64,000 nt of DNA from Azotimanducus sp963663145 (GCA_963663145.1 OY760134.1:1984001-2048000), one strand, 5' to 3'. Counted from the stretch's first letter, positions 26,304 through 36,077 are shown. A program made the numbers and translations. The notes: generated from the sequence alone by a model not told the origin.

Positions 26304-27698
26304 TCATTGTCCCGCCATCAAGTCCCGCGCGCCTCTCTGCTGCTCAAGCTTGGCCAGGGTTTCGCGCTGCCGAGCCTCGGTAATGGGGTAGCCGATCATC
26401 ACCAGTATGGCGCTGATCCAGAAAATGGCCGGAAGCCCACCAAAGAGAATTTTCAGCACCCAGATTTGCTGCGCGGAATTGCTTCCGGCGGCATCGAATC
26501 CGGCAAGTTCAAGCAGGTTGTACGAGAGGCCTATGGCGAACGCGGGAATCAACTTTTCGCCGAAGGACCACACGGAAAAGTACTGCGCCGTGCGGTCCTC
26601 TCCGCTCTCCAATCGGTCCAAGTCGATCACATCCGCCTTCATGGCGGCCGGCAGGGCGGTCCAGGCGCCCCCACCTATGCCACCCACCAAGAGAATCATG
26701 ACCACCCACTCGATATCGCCTGGTCCCAAGGTGAGATAAATTGGGTTGACGACGATCATGCACAACATGCCAGCCATCCAAGCCTTCAGTTTGCCGACGC
26801 GCCGCGAGAGGGCATTCCAAAGCACCACCCCGATGAGATTGCCGAAATAGAAGAACAAGAGAATGGCCGTCCCTGCCATCTCCACTCCAATCACATGGAG
26901 CATGAACAAGACGTAGAGTGGACCTGGCAGATTAACGGCTATGCCATTGAGCATGAACCCCAGCATGAGGCGCAAGAAAGGCCGATTTCGGCCCATGAGC
27001 TTCAATCCCTTCACGAACTCGACGCGACCTCGATCCTTGGGCACGCCCTCGCTCACGCCGAACAAACAGGCGGCGGTGGTGACCAGCACCAGCGCGATGG
27101 CGGCGGTGCCGACGATGGCAACCGTCTCGCGCGGCGATGGCTCCTGGCCTGATACTCCCCAATAGAGGGTGGGAAGTGCGAGCGCCGCGAGCGTTCCCAG
27201 AAGTCCCGCGCCCGTACGTATGGAGGCTATTCGCGTTCGCTCGTGATAGGACTCGGAGAGCTCCGCGCCCCACGCATAGTAGGGGATGGCAATCATGGTC
27301 CAGGCACTCCAAATCACGATGCACCAAGTGAGAAGATACAAGCCGTCCGCCGACTCAGGGGGCATATACAGCTTCCAAATGGCGAGCGCGGAGACCAATG
27401 CACCGACCAGGATCCAAGGCTTTCGTCTGCCCAAGGATGCGCGCGTGTGGTCACTCAAATAGCCGATCAAGGGGTCCGTAAAAACATCAATCAACCTGAC
27501 CAAGGTGAAGGTTGATCCAACCAAGGCGAGACTCAGACCGATTTCCACCGTATAGAGCGGCGGAATGAGGATGATCATGGGGATGACGGTCATGCCGAGC
27601 GGCACGGCCACCGAGCTATAGGAGAGCAGCGGCAGATTCGGAAATGTTCGCGGTGTCTTTGCCGTCACTTCCTTCCTGGCCACGCGCGGCGTTCCCAT
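26304..27698 (-). CDS. MFS transporter of the glycoside/pentoside/hexuronide:cation symporter type
   Basis: This 464-residue inner membrane protein has twelve predicted helices. It resembles MelB-like sugar:cation symporters: LIDVFTDPLIGYLSDHTRASLGRRKPWILVGA is the conserved loop after helix 2, with Asp residues that coordinate the cation. A second signature is near ALPAAMKADVIDLDRLESGEDRTAQYFSVW. The substrate is unknown. Relatives next to catabolic genes often import glycosides or steroids. It diverges from the DUF35/thiolase operon across a 33-base gap, so the two promoters must be close or overlapping. Confidence 0.85.
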   Translation of the reverse strand: MGTPRVARKEVTAKTPRTFPNLPLLSYSSVAVPLGMTVIPMIILIPPLYTVEIGLSLALVGSTFTLVRLIDVFTDPLIGYLSDHTRASLGRRKPWILVGALVSALAIWKLYMPPESADGLYLLTWCIVIWSAWTMIAIPYYAWGAELSESYHERTRIASIRTGAGLLGTLAALALPTLYWGVSGQEPSPRETVAIVGTAAIALVLVTTAACLFGVSEGVPKDRGRVEFVKGLKLMGRNRPFLRLMLGFMLNGIAVNLPGPLYVLFMLHVIGVEMAGTAILLFFYFGNLIGVVLWNALSRRVGKLKAWMAGMLCMIVVNPIYLTLGPGDIEWVVMILLVGGIGGGAWTALPAAMKADVIDLDRLESGEDRTAQYFSVWSFGEKLIPAFAIGLSYNLLELAGFDAAGSNSAQQIWVLKILFGGLPAIFWISAILVMIGYPITEARQRETLAKLEQQRGARDLMAGQ

Positions 27699-27731
27699 AA
27701 CTCTACAATTCTAAGGGTGATACCCGGCCCT

Positions 27732-28226
27732 ATGGCGACTATACTCGAACCTTACACCTCAACAGGCCATGGAGAAAGACCACTGAGTAACGCCTACGAG
27801 AACACAATCCCGATCGCCGAGGGGCTGTTCACTTGGCCCTCCAACGATCCGCGTTTGCTCGGTAGCCAGTGTCAGGATTGCGGCGTGGTGACCTTCCCCG
27901 TCCAATCGGGCTGTCCGGCGTGCAGCAGCGTCAAGGTTGAATCCATCGAACTTGAGCGCGAAGGCACTCTATGGACTTGGACGGTTCAAGGCTTTTACCC
28001 GCAGCGTCCACCCTATGATGGACCAGAAACTCCTGAGAATTTCAAACCCTTCGGTGTCGGCTATATCGAGTTGCCCGGACAGGTGCGCGTTCAAGCACGG
28101 ATCAAGACCGAGGATGTTGGCAAGCTCAGCATCGGCATGAGAATGAAGCTGGTGGTGGAGAAGTACATCGAGCGGGAAGGTAAACAGGTCATGGCCTATT
28201 TCTTTCAACCGGCTGAAGAAATCTAG
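27732..28226 (+). CDS. Zn-ribbon/OB-fold protein (DUF35)
   Basis: This protein of about 165 residues has an N-terminal rubredoxin-like zinc ribbon (CQDCGVV and CPACSS, four Cys) and an OB-fold (LWTWTVQGFYPQRPPY; PFGVGYIELPGQVRVQARI). DUF35 proteins form complexes with thiolase-like enzymes and acyl-CoA hydratases, for example with the aldolase Ltp2 in steroid side-chain degradation. It is 36 bases upstream of a thiolase gene, which fits a heteromeric complex. Alternative starts exist in the first 20 codons; ATG 27732 was chosen. Confidence 0.85.
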   Translation: MATILEPYTSTGHGERPLSNAYENTIPIAEGLFTWPSNDPRLLGSQCQDCGVVTFPVQSGCPACSSVKVESIELEREGTLWTWTVQGFYPQRPPYDGPETPENFKPFGVGYIELPGQVRVQARIKTEDVGKLSIGMRMKLVVEKYIEREGKQVMAYFFQPAEEI

Positions 28227-28262
28227 CAAAAATCGACGAGAATCAACCTAAGGAAGAGCATC

Positions 28263-29408
28263 ATGGACATCGCAATTATCGGACTTGGTATTCACCCCTT
28301 TGGCAGAACCCCCGGCAAGACCGGGCGTGACCAGGGTGTTCATGCGGCGCGCGCCGCACTCAAGGATGCCGGGATGGAATGGAGTGATCTTGAATTCGCC
28401 TATGGGGGCAGCGCCGCAGCGGGCGCTGCGGATGCCATGGTCAAGGAAATGGGACTGACCGGACTTCAGTTTGTCAATGTTTCCAACGGCTGCGCGACAG
28501 GCGGTAGTGCACTTCAGTCGGCGTACATGGCGATTCAGTCGGGGATGTTCGATGTCGGCATGGCGGTCGGCTTCGACAAGCACGAGCGGGGCGCCTTTCG
28601 CGTCGACCCGTCCGGCGGCGGCCTTGGCAAGTGGTATGGAGACATAGGCCTCGCGCTCACGCCCCAGTTCTTCGGCATGAAGATTCAGCGCTACATGCAC
28701 GATTACGGCATCAGTGCAGACGCGCTCAATCGCGTCGCGGTCAAGAATTATGCCAATGGTGCCAAAAACCCAAATGCTTGGCGCCGTCAGGCCGTCAGCT
28801 ACGATGAGATTGCCAGTTCGATGATGGTTTGTCACCCGCTGCGCAAGTTTCACTTCTGTTCGCCCGCCGAAGGCGGCTGCGCCATGATCCTCTGTCGTGC
28901 CGACAAGGTGAAGCAGTACACGCACAACAAGCCCGTGTTCCTCAAGGCGGTCAGCGTCAAGACGCGCCTCTTCGGTTCATTCGAAGTCTTCTCGCAATCT
29001 CAAGCACTTGAGCGCGCCGACGCACCCACCGTGCAGGCATCCAAGGCCGCCTTCGAAAAAGCGGGCATAGGACCTGAGGACATACAGGTGGCGCAGCTTC
29101 AGGACACGGAATCCGGTGCCGAGATCATGCATATGGCGGAAAATGGCTTCTGCGAACATGGCGAGCAGGAGGAGTGGCTACGTGAAGGCTGGACGAACAT
29201 AGACGGCAAGCTGCCGGTGAATACCGACGGAGGGTGTATGGCGAATGGTGAACCCATAGGGGCCTCCGGTCTGCGTCAGGTTCACGAGGTCGCTCTGCAG
29301 CTTCGAGGCGGTGCTGGCGAGCGCCAAGTGCCCAGTTCCCCCAAGGCCGGGTATACGCATGTCTATGGCGCGCCGGGACTGTCTGGGGTTTGCATCCTCA
29401 GCAACTAA
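28263..29408 (+). CDS. Thiolase-family protein (lipid-transfer/SCP-type)
   Basis: This is a 381-residue thiolase-superfamily enzyme. The N-terminal nucleophile Cys is in FVNVSNGCATGGSAL (residue 77). The C-terminal half has VNTDGGCMANGEPIGASGLRQVHEV and HVYGAPGLSGVCILSN. An AAGGAAGAG ribosome site lies just before ATG 28263. It acts on acyl-CoA substrates, as a thiolytic or retro-aldol enzyme. The DUF35 partner upstream suggests the Ltp-type group. The substrate is not known. Confidence 0.88.
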   Translation: MDIAIIGLGIHPFGRTPGKTGRDQGVHAARAALKDAGMEWSDLEFAYGGSAAAGAADAMVKEMGLTGLQFVNVSNGCATGGSALQSAYMAIQSGMFDVGMAVGFDKHERGAFRVDPSGGGLGKWYGDIGLALTPQFFGMKIQRYMHDYGISADALNRVAVKNYANGAKNPNAWRRQAVSYDEIASSMMVCHPLRKFHFCSPAEGGCAMILCRADKVKQYTHNKPVFLKAVSVKTRLFGSFEVFSQSQALERADAPTVQASKAAFEKAGIGPEDIQVAQLQDTESGAEIMHMAENGFCEHGEQEEWLREGWTNIDGKLPVNTDGGCMANGEPIGASGLRQVHEVALQLRGGAGERQVPSSPKAGYTHVYGAPGLSGVCILSN

Positions 29409-29444
29409 GCAGAGGTCCTGCATCTCGCTTCACGGGGAAATCGC

Positions 29445-30629
29445 ATGTCGCGCGAACTCTTGCTAGAAATGGCCAAGCAGAACCTCACCCACGTTAAATC
29501 GGGTGATATTCCGCTCGCCGATCAGGTCTTGGAGGTGCCCGCGAAGCATTATTACGACCGGGAGCGTTGGGATCTCGAGGTCAGTCGAGTCTTCAAACGC
29601 ATGCCGCTCATGCTTGCCATGTCCTGTGAACTGCGCAATCCAGGCGACTACAAGGCCATGGAGGCGGTGGGCGTTCCGGTCATCATCAGCCGCGGCCAAG
29701 ATGGCCGGGTGCGGGCCTTTCTCAATATCTGCTCGCATCGGGGGTCGCAAATACTGTCGGCGGGCACGGGCAATACGCGGCGTTTCTCCTGTCCTTATCA
29801 CGCTTGGACCTATGACGACAAGGGCAAGCTGGTGGCCATACTTTCAAACCATGAATTCGGTGACATCGACAAGTCGTGTCATGGCCTCAGAGCGCTTCCC
29901 ACACTTGAGTGCGCCGGCCTGATTTGGGTGACATTGGATCCGGATTCCTCGCTCGATATTGGCGAGTTCCTGTCTGGGTACGATGGGCTACTTGACCACT
30001 TCGGGTTCGAGACTTGGCATTTGTTTGAATCGAGGCGGCTCGAAGGGCCGAATTGGAAAATCGCTTACGACGGCTACATGGACCTCTATCACCTGCCGGT
30101 GCTGCATCGCGATACCTTTGGTCCGCAGATGCCCAATCAGGCCATCTACCGGGCCTTTGGCCCCCACCAAAGAGTGAGTTCGCCCAATCCCTTGCTGCTT
30201 GAATTTGAAGACAAGCCCGACCATCAATGGAATGAAGCCACCATGCTGATGGGTGTATGGACCATCTTTCCGCACGTCTCCATTGCTTCATTTGATGGCG
30301 GGGGTCGTGGCGTGATGATCTCGCAGTTGTTCCCAGGCGATTCGCCGAGCCAGTCCTACACAATCCAAAACTATGTGATGGAGCACGAACCGTCCGAGGA
30401 GGCGATTCCACTGGCGCGAGATCAATTCAAGCTGCTGGAGTACGTGGTACGTGAAGAAGACTACGCGACAGGTATTCGGCAGCAAAGAGCACTTGAGACC
30501 GGCCTCAAGGAGACGGTCATGTTCGGCCGCAACGAAGGCGGCGGACAGTGCTTTCACCACTGGCTGGATCGACTCCTTTCTACCGACGATCAAAGCCTGC
30601 CTCGCCTGTTCAACGGAGCCAGTTCATGA
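29445..30629 (+). CDS. Rieske aromatic ring-hydroxylating oxygenase alpha subunit
   Basis: This 394-residue oxygenase has the Rieske [2Fe-2S] ligands as CSH (Cys96, His98) and CPYH (Cys116, His119). It also has a mononuclear iron site in GYMDLYHLPVLH. It resembles the single-subunit oxygenases that use separate ferredoxin and reductase, none of which is in this window. Likely substrates are aromatic or steroid-like acids. Its stop overlaps the downstream GST start as ATGA. Confidence 0.88.
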   Translation: MSRELLLEMAKQNLTHVKSGDIPLADQVLEVPAKHYYDRERWDLEVSRVFKRMPLMLAMSCELRNPGDYKAMEAVGVPVIISRGQDGRVRAFLNICSHRGSQILSAGTGNTRRFSCPYHAWTYDDKGKLVAILSNHEFGDIDKSCHGLRALPTLECAGLIWVTLDPDSSLDIGEFLSGYDGLLDHFGFETWHLFESRRLEGPNWKIAYDGYMDLYHLPVLHRDTFGPQMPNQAIYRAFGPHQRVSSPNPLLLEFEDKPDHQWNEATMLMGVWTIFPHVSIASFDGGGRGVMISQLFPGDSPSQSYTIQNYVMEHEPSEEAIPLARDQFKLLEYVVREEDYATGIRQQRALETGLKETVMFGRNEGGGQCFHHWLDRLLSTDDQSLPRLFNGASS

Positions 30630-31273
30630 CCCTCAAACTGTACGACTTCACCGCCGCACCGAGCCCCTTGAGGACGAGGATCTTCTTGCGCGAGAAGGGA
30701 ATAGAATACGAGTCGGTTCAAGTCGACCTTGCGACCGGAGAGCAACTCTCCGAAGCCTACCAGCGCATCAACCCGAGTTGTACCGTGCCGGCGCTGATAC
30801 TCGAAGACGGCACTCTGCTCAATCAAAATTCAGCTATCGCACACTATCTCGAAGCGGCCTATCCCGACCCGCCGCTGTTTGGCCACGGTCCCGAAGACAT
30901 GGGCCGGGTGGTGAACGCTGCGACACAAGCTGAGATGGGCGGCTTGATGGCCGTTGCAGAAGTGCTGCGAAACTCTTCATCGCGTATGAAAGACCGAGCG
31001 CTACCGGGCCCGGAAAACTATGCGCAGATTCCCGAACTCGCCGAACGCGGACGGTCTCGGCTTGAGGGATTCATGCAGTCGCTGAACCAGCAGCTTGACG
31101 ACCGCGAGTTCCTCGCGATCAATGCGTTTTCCTATGCGGACATCACGGCCTTTGTCGCCGTCGACTTTGCCAAGTGGGTGAAGGTGACACCAAAGGAAGC
31201 GCAGGTGAGCCTGCGGCGTTGGTTGAACGCAGTCGCGGCGAGGCCAAGCGTGCAGGCCGCCAAGGCGGGATAA
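30626..31273 (+). CDS. Glutathione S-transferase
   Basis: This 215-residue protein has an N-terminal thioredoxin-fold domain (LYDFTAAPSPLRTRIFLREKG; the cis-Pro in NPSCTVPALILEDGTLLNQNSAIAHYL) and an all-helical C-terminal domain. It would conjugate glutathione to electrophiles or isomerise ring-cleavage products. ATG 30626 overlaps the oxygenase stop by four bases, so it is likely cotranslated. A GST in a catabolic operon commonly handles toxic intermediates. Confidence 0.9.
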   Translation: MTLKLYDFTAAPSPLRTRIFLREKGIEYESVQVDLATGEQLSEAYQRINPSCTVPALILEDGTLLNQNSAIAHYLEAAYPDPPLFGHGPEDMGRVVNAATQAEMGGLMAVAEVLRNSSSRMKDRALPGPENYAQIPELAERGRSRLEGFMQSLNQQLDDREFLAINAFSYADITAFVAVDFAKWVKVTPKEAQVSLRRWLNAVAARPSVQAAKAG

Positions 31274-31289
31274 GCGCCGAGTTAGTCGG

Positions 31290-31973
31290 CTAGGTGCTCT
31301 TGGACGCGATCACCTCTTGGTAGCGTGCCTGCAGCGCTGCCCTTAGCTGTCCTTCAAACGATTCTTCCAGCGGGTCGAGATTGGCCAGTATCTCGATCAG
31401 ATGTTCGTTGTCTTCGCGTCCTTGCCAGATTTTCAGATAGCTCCCGTCCTTGTAGCCATGTGCCTGACGAAAGCTGTTGAGGAGATTCTTGCCCACATAG
31501 AGGCGATGGAGTTCGGCGAGGCTCATGGGCAAGCTGGCGAGAAGGGTCGCGAAGGCACTTGGATCGAAACTCTCGCTTTGAAGGGATTTCTGCGCCAATC
31601 GTTCCACCGCCTCGCGAAAGTCCAGCGCCTGCATTGCGACCGCCTGCATCAGTGCGGAAGTGACGTCTGAGGCCACTTGTTGCTTCGCAAGGTCAATTCG
31701 GCCGTCTCTTAAGAGTTCGCTAAGACCAAAATGCCAGATGTCGACAATCTCAAGACGCACCTGGTCGAGATCGGCCTCTTGCCGTTTCCACCATTTCCAA
31801 CCAAAGTGATCAAGAAGTTCCGCACATTCCACCCAAACCGCCCGATAATAGGCGTAGCCTTGATTCTGCCAATCAAGATGAATTTCGACATTGTGGCGCG
31901 CCTGCAACGCTGCCATGCCAAGTACACGAAGCCGGACATCCTGAGTGTTTTCGGAAATTCTCGGCTGCATCAC
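31290..31973 (-). CDS. Dimeric (all-alpha) dUTPase
   Basis: This 227-residue protein of the dimeric dUTP diphosphatase family hydrolyses dUTP to dUMP and keeps uracil out of DNA. Family features are visible: the acidic metal-binding region AVWVECAELLDHFGWKWWK and the following LEIVDIWHFGLSELL. This fold is unrelated to the trimeric dUTPase encoded by most gammaproteobacteria. The first Met could be at 31973 or 31970. The start overlaps the metY stop. Confidence 0.85.
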   Translation of the reverse strand: MMQPRISENTQDVRLRVLGMAALQARHNVEIHLDWQNQGYAYYRAVWVECAELLDHFGWKWWKRQEADLDQVRLEIVDIWHFGLSELLRDGRIDLAKQQVASDVTSALMQAVAMQALDFREAVERLAQKSLQSESFDPSAFATLLASLPMSLAELHRLYVGKNLLNSFRQAHGYKDGSYLKIWQGREDNEHLIEILANLDPLEESFEGQLRAALQARYQEVIASKST

Positions 31974-33244
31974 TTCACCTGCGAGAGTGCCTGCTCCAAG
32001 TCTTCAATGATGTCGTCGATATGTTCAATGCCCACCGACAAGCGCATGGTCTCAGGCAGCACGCCCACGGACGCCTGCTCTTCGGGCGTCAACTGGCGGT
32101 GCGTTGTCGAAGCGGGGTGACAGGCCAATGACTTGGCATCGCCTATATTCACAAGGCGCTTAAAGAGCTTAAGCGCATCATAGAACTTCACGCCGCCATC
32201 AAACCCTCCCTGCACCCCAAAGGTCAAGATGCCCGACGCCTTTCCACCCATATAGCGCTGCGCGAGCGCGTGGTATGGGTCGTCAGCAAGGCCCGCGAAG
32301 CTCACCCACTCGACCTTCGGATGCCCTTTAAGGTACTCGGCCACGGCCAAGGCATTGGAACAATGGCGCTCCATGCGGAGCGAGAGGGTTTCTATCCCCT
32401 GCATGATCAAGAAGGCGTTCATGGGCGAAAGCGCTGATCCCGTATTGCGCAAGGGCACGGTGCGCGCCCTCCCTATGTAGGCTGCGGCGCCAAGCGCTTG
32501 GGTGTACACCACGCCGTGATAGGAAGGCTCGGGCGTGTTGAGTCCGGGGTAGCGCTCCGCATGCTCCGCCCAAGGAAATTTGCCCGAGTCGACAAGCGCG
32601 CCGCCCAAGGTTGTCCCGTGTCCGCCCATGTACTTGGTCAAGGAATGTACGACTATGTCGATGCCGTGTTTGAAGGGTTTGAGCAGCACCGGTGTCGGCA
32701 CGGTGTTATCGGCGATGGTGGCGATGCCCCGGCTTCGCGCCATGTCCGCGATCACGGCGATGTCGGGAATATTCCCGGCGGGGTTGCCAATGGTTTCCAT
32801 GAAGATTGCCTTGGTACGCGAATCACAGAGCGAATCGAGCTCTTCGGCGGAGTCTCCCGTAGCGAAACGAACCTCGATTCCTTGTGCGGGAAGCATGTGT
32901 CCAAACAGGGTGTAGGTGCCTCCGTAGAGTTGTGGAACCGACACCACATTGTCCCCGGACGAAGCCAAGTTCAAGACCGAGTAGTTGATGGCGGCGCTGC
33001 CGGCTGAGAGCGCCAGAGACCCTACCCCGCCTTCAAGCAAGGTCACGCGCTGTTCAAGCACGTCGTTGGTCGGATTCATGATTCTCGAATAGATGTTTCC
33101 CGGTACAGCGAGATTGAAGAGGTCCGCACCGTGTTGGGCATCGTCAAACTCATAGGCAACCGTTTGGAATATTGGCGCCGCGACTGCTTTTGTGGTTGGA
33201 TCTGTGTGGTAACCGCCGTGAATGGCTGCTGTTTCGTCTCTCAT
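31970..33244 (-). CDS. metY: O-acetylhomoserine (thiol)-lyase
   Basis: This 424-residue PLP enzyme of the Cys/Met metabolism family combines O-acetylhomoserine with sulfide or methanethiol to form homocysteine or methionine. The PLP-binding Lys is in HSLTKYMGGHGT. Other family segments are MRDETAAIHGGYHTDPTTKAVAAPIFQT, NIYSRIMNPTNDVLEQRV and LACHPASTTHRQL. Its stop overlaps the dUTPase start. CysB, which often regulates sulfur genes, lies at 18-19 kb. Confidence 0.92.
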   Translation of the reverse strand: MRDETAAIHGGYHTDPTTKAVAAPIFQTVAYEFDDAQHGADLFNLAVPGNIYSRIMNPTNDVLEQRVTLLEGGVGSLALSAGSAAINYSVLNLASSGDNVVSVPQLYGGTYTLFGHMLPAQGIEVRFATGDSAEELDSLCDSRTKAIFMETIGNPAGNIPDIAVIADMARSRGIATIADNTVPTPVLLKPFKHGIDIVVHSLTKYMGGHGTTLGGALVDSGKFPWAEHAERYPGLNTPEPSYHGVVYTQALGAAAYIGRARTVPLRNTGSALSPMNAFLIMQGIETLSLRMERHCSNALAVAEYLKGHPKVEWVSFAGLADDPYHALAQRYMGGKASGILTFGVQGGFDGGVKFYDALKLFKRLVNIGDAKSLACHPASTTHRQLTPEEQASVGVLPETMRLSVGIEHIDDIIEDLEQALSQVK

Positions 33245-33367
33245 TTTTCTAGGTTTATAAAGTGTCCAAGTGGCTTGATGGTTCTTCTCGCCTTATTCCG
33301 GCAAAAGTCAGGCATTCTGCCACAAATCGAACCATTGGCAATAAGTGGAAAGGAGGGTCCTTGGGCT

Positions 33368-35157
33368 TCAGTCCTCCGCCCGATCATAGGCGACCCATCC
33401 GCCGAGAATGGTGTAGTCAACCGTGGTTTCAAGAATCTCATCCCGAGGCACGGTGAGAATATCAGCCGACAGCACCACCAGATCCGCCAGCTTCCCCGCA
33501 GCCAAACTGCCCTTGAAGTCTTCTTCATACGCGGCTTAGGCATTATTGATTGTATAGCTCCTTAAGGCCTCTTGGCGCGTCATGGCCTGACGCGGATGAA
33601 ATGCGCGTCCATGCACATCCATGCGCGTCACACCGGTGTGAAACGACGCCAGTACACTGATGGGTTAAATCGGCGCGTCGGTGCCGTTTCCGATCAGTGC
33701 GCCGGTCTCCAGAAGGTCGCGCCAAGGATAGGACGTTTCGCTTGCCCTTCGCTCCCCAAGTCGGAGCGGAATCCAAGGAGCATCCGAAGCGCAGTGGATT
33801 CCCTGCACGGCAGCGATGACGCCCAGCCCGCCAAATCTTGGCACATCCGACGGATGAAGGTGTTGTGCGTGCTCGATGCGCCAGCGTAATAGCTCGCCCG
33901 AAAGCCCAAGCCGCTCCCAGACGCGCTCATAGAGATCGAGCGTCTCTCGGTTGGCGCGAGTCCCTATGGCGTGGGTGTTGACTTGAAAACCATGTCGTGC
34001 GGCGATTTCCGCCGCTGCTTCAAGTTGCGTGATCGGGTCGAGAATGAGTCCCACCGTGTTGGGCAAATCGGCATAGGGTTCCAACAACCATGCACCATGC
34101 GAACCGAGCGCACCATCAATCTGACGCTTGATCGATCTCACGCTGAGGTAGTCGTCTCCCTCGGACGGCATATAGTATTCGGGCAGCATGGCTTCGAGTT
34201 GCTCGTTTTCAGGACCCATGATCATCACGTAGAGGCACACCGGCAGCGCCCCCTCCGATTCGATCTTCTTCAATAGGTCGATTTCGGTGAAAGAAGCGCC
34301 GGCATCATGAAATGAAGTGTGCCGTGTTTGAGCGATTCTTCTCCCGCCAAACGCACGCGCTCGCGCAGGCGCTGTTCTCGTTCTTGATTGGTGCCTTGTG
34401 ACTCTTCCGCATCGGCGGCGCGCTCCACAAGTGCCGCTGCGGATTCTCGCAGCAGACCCGTGAGCGAACCGTCAGGAGCGCGCACCAACGTGCCGCCTAG
34501 CGGGTCGGATGTGGACTCGGAAACGCCGGCGACTTCCAGCGCCGCTTGATTGGCGAATGCGGCGTGACCACTGGCGTGGGCCAAGAGTACGGGATTGTCC
34601 GGTGCGACTTCGGAGAGGCCCCGATTTCGCGGCACACCCTCAACACTGTCTTCGGGCAACGAATCCCACTTCTCCTGATGCCAGCCGCGTCCACGAATCC
34701 AGTGGCCAGGCGGGCTACTGAGCACGGCTTGGGCAACGCGGCTCAGAATTTCCTCCCAGTTGCTGGCCGCTGACAGGTCAAGCACCTGCTTGGCACGCCC
34801 CAATGACAAGAAGTGCCCATGACCCGCAATGAATCCGGGCACCACCAACCGCCCATCGGGTTCAATAACCCGTGTGCCCTCACCCAGCAATTCGCTGACT
34901 GCCGAGTCACTACCGACTCGTTCAATCCATGCACCCCGCAATGCGATTGCCTGCTGCTCACCAAGTTCAGGGTCGAGTGTGGCGATCTTTCCGCCGTGTA
35001 GTACAAGATCGGCCTCGGATTGGACATCGTCAGCGAATGCCGAGGCGAAACAAATCACCAGCAGCCAATTCGCAAGGAGTTGGCGAACATACCCTATGGT
35101 CGGTGTCCCGCGCGATGGACGCATCGCCCTTCTATTGGATTTCCCCTGATCGCTCAT
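33368..35157 (-). pseudogene. Amidohydrolase (YtcJ-like) with frameshift and two nonsense codons
   Basis: Read on the minus strand, the sequence begins with a signal-like peptide and the amidohydrolase entry ADLVLHGGKIATLDPELGEQQAIALRG, with GFIAGHGHFLSLGRA. At about 34318 one extra base shifts the frame. The sequence continues with KKIESEGALPVCLYVMIM, FQVNTHAIGTRANRETLDLYERVW and WRIEHAQHLHPSDVPRF. Two in-frame TAA codons follow: one after GNGTDAPI (position 33667-33665) and one after YTINNA (33540-33538). The end KGSLAAGKLADLVVLSADI is still recognisable. Three lesions in one gene indicate a true pseudogene. Relatives are metal-dependent hydrolases for N-acyl amino acids or cyclic amides. 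Confidence 0.88.
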
Positions 35158-35241
35158 CACGATATAGGAATATTGAAGTGTGAGAGCTCACGCAACAATT
35201 GACCTTTGTGCTGAGTACGGAGGTTGCGAGAAACGGATACT

Positions 35242-35260
35242 CAGAATATTCGAAATTCTG
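35242..35260. promoter_or_regulatory. Candidate operator upstream of the AbrB/PIN pair
   Basis: An inverted repeat, CAGAAT then seven bases then ATTCTG, lies 38 bases before the AbrB-type antitoxin start. Antitoxins of this fold bind inverted repeats at their own promoters, so this is a candidate autoregulatory site. The call rests on placement only. Confidence 0.3.
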
Positions 35261-35297
35261 CTACCCTGACAATCCTCCCAGCTCACGGTCGTCTCAT

Positions 35298-35549
35298 ATG
35301 GTTGACTATGCCCAAGTCTCCCGGCGCGGTCAGATTACGCTTCCCGCAGCCGTGCGTAAGCGGCTTGGAATACAGACTGGCGACCTGTTGATTCTCGAAG
35401 ATCGGGAAAACGAGGTTGCCATAAAACCGGCGGTCGTACTGGAATTCGAGACATACAGCGACGAGCAGATTGCGCTTTGGGATGCCGAAGACAAGCTTGA
35501 CGTGGGCGAAAAACAAGCCATTCTCAAGGCACTGGCCTCGGAAAAGTGA
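35298..35549 (+). CDS. AbrB/MazE-fold antitoxin
   Basis: This 83-residue protein has the SpoVT-AbrB swapped-hairpin domain (VSRRGQITLPAAVRKRLGIQTGDLLIL) and an acidic C-terminal tail that would wrap the toxin. ATG 35298 (MVDYAQVSRRG) is chosen because the domain begins there. Upstream in-frame residues do not look conserved. The stop overlaps the GTG start of the PIN toxin, as expected for a coupled type II toxin-antitoxin pair. It would repress its own promoter. Confidence 0.85.
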   Translation: MVDYAQVSRRGQITLPAAVRKRLGIQTGDLLILEDRENEVAIKPAVVLEFETYSDEQIALWDAEDKLDVGEKQAILKALASEK

Positions 35550-35971
35550 GGCTGTTTCTTGACGCAAACATCTTGTTTTCTGCAGCGCACCGTCCACAAG
35601 GGAAGGCAGCACTTCTCATCGAACTGTCCGCAAGAGGTCACTGGGAGGTCGTCACCAGCTCCTACGCGATTGACGAGGCCAGACGCAATCTGCTCTTAAA
35701 ATTCCCCAGCGCAGTCGAAAATCTGAATGCGCTACTCGCGCACATCAAACGGGCGGAACATCACCCTAGCCTGTTTTATCCAAGGCCTCTACCGGAAAAA
35801 GACCGACCAATTTTCCAAGCTGCCCTTGCATGCTCCGCCACCCACCTGCTCACCGGAGACTACAGGGATTTTGGCGAGTTCATGGGCAAGCCCGAACGGA
35901 CCATGGGAATTCAAATCATGTCGGTCGCAACCTTTCTCGGTTCAATATCGAGGACTCGTGGCGGAGCATGA
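35546..35971 (+). CDS. PIN-domain ribonuclease toxin
   Basis: This PIN-fold endoribonuclease of about 141 residues partners the AbrB antitoxin. The first catalytic Asp is at the N-terminus (RLFLDANILFSAAH), followed by conserved acidic residues (SYAIDEARRNLL; DRPIFQAALACSATHLLTGDYRDF). The GTG start overlaps the antitoxin stop (GTGA). The frame is intact, so this is one of the few complete toxin-antitoxin pairs in the window. Confidence 0.85.
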   Translation: MRLFLDANILFSAAHRPQGKAALLIELSARGHWEVVTSSYAIDEARRNLLLKFPSAVENLNALLAHIKRAEHHPSLFYPRPLPEKDRPIFQAALACSATHLLTGDYRDFGEFMGKPERTMGIQIMSVATFLGSISRTRGGA

Positions 35972-36077
35972 TCCATGTCACTCAGCGCGGGGCTGTCCAA
36001 GGAAAGGATTGCTGCTTGTTCGCAGCGGTGGGCGAGGACGGCGGAAGGCGGGTGTCGCCTCAATCGACTGACGGGCA

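Noticed and set aside
33368..35157. Selenocysteine reading of the stops in the amidohydrolase gene
   Set aside because: The interrupting codons are TAA, and there is also a frameshift, so decoding as selenocysteine is not possible.
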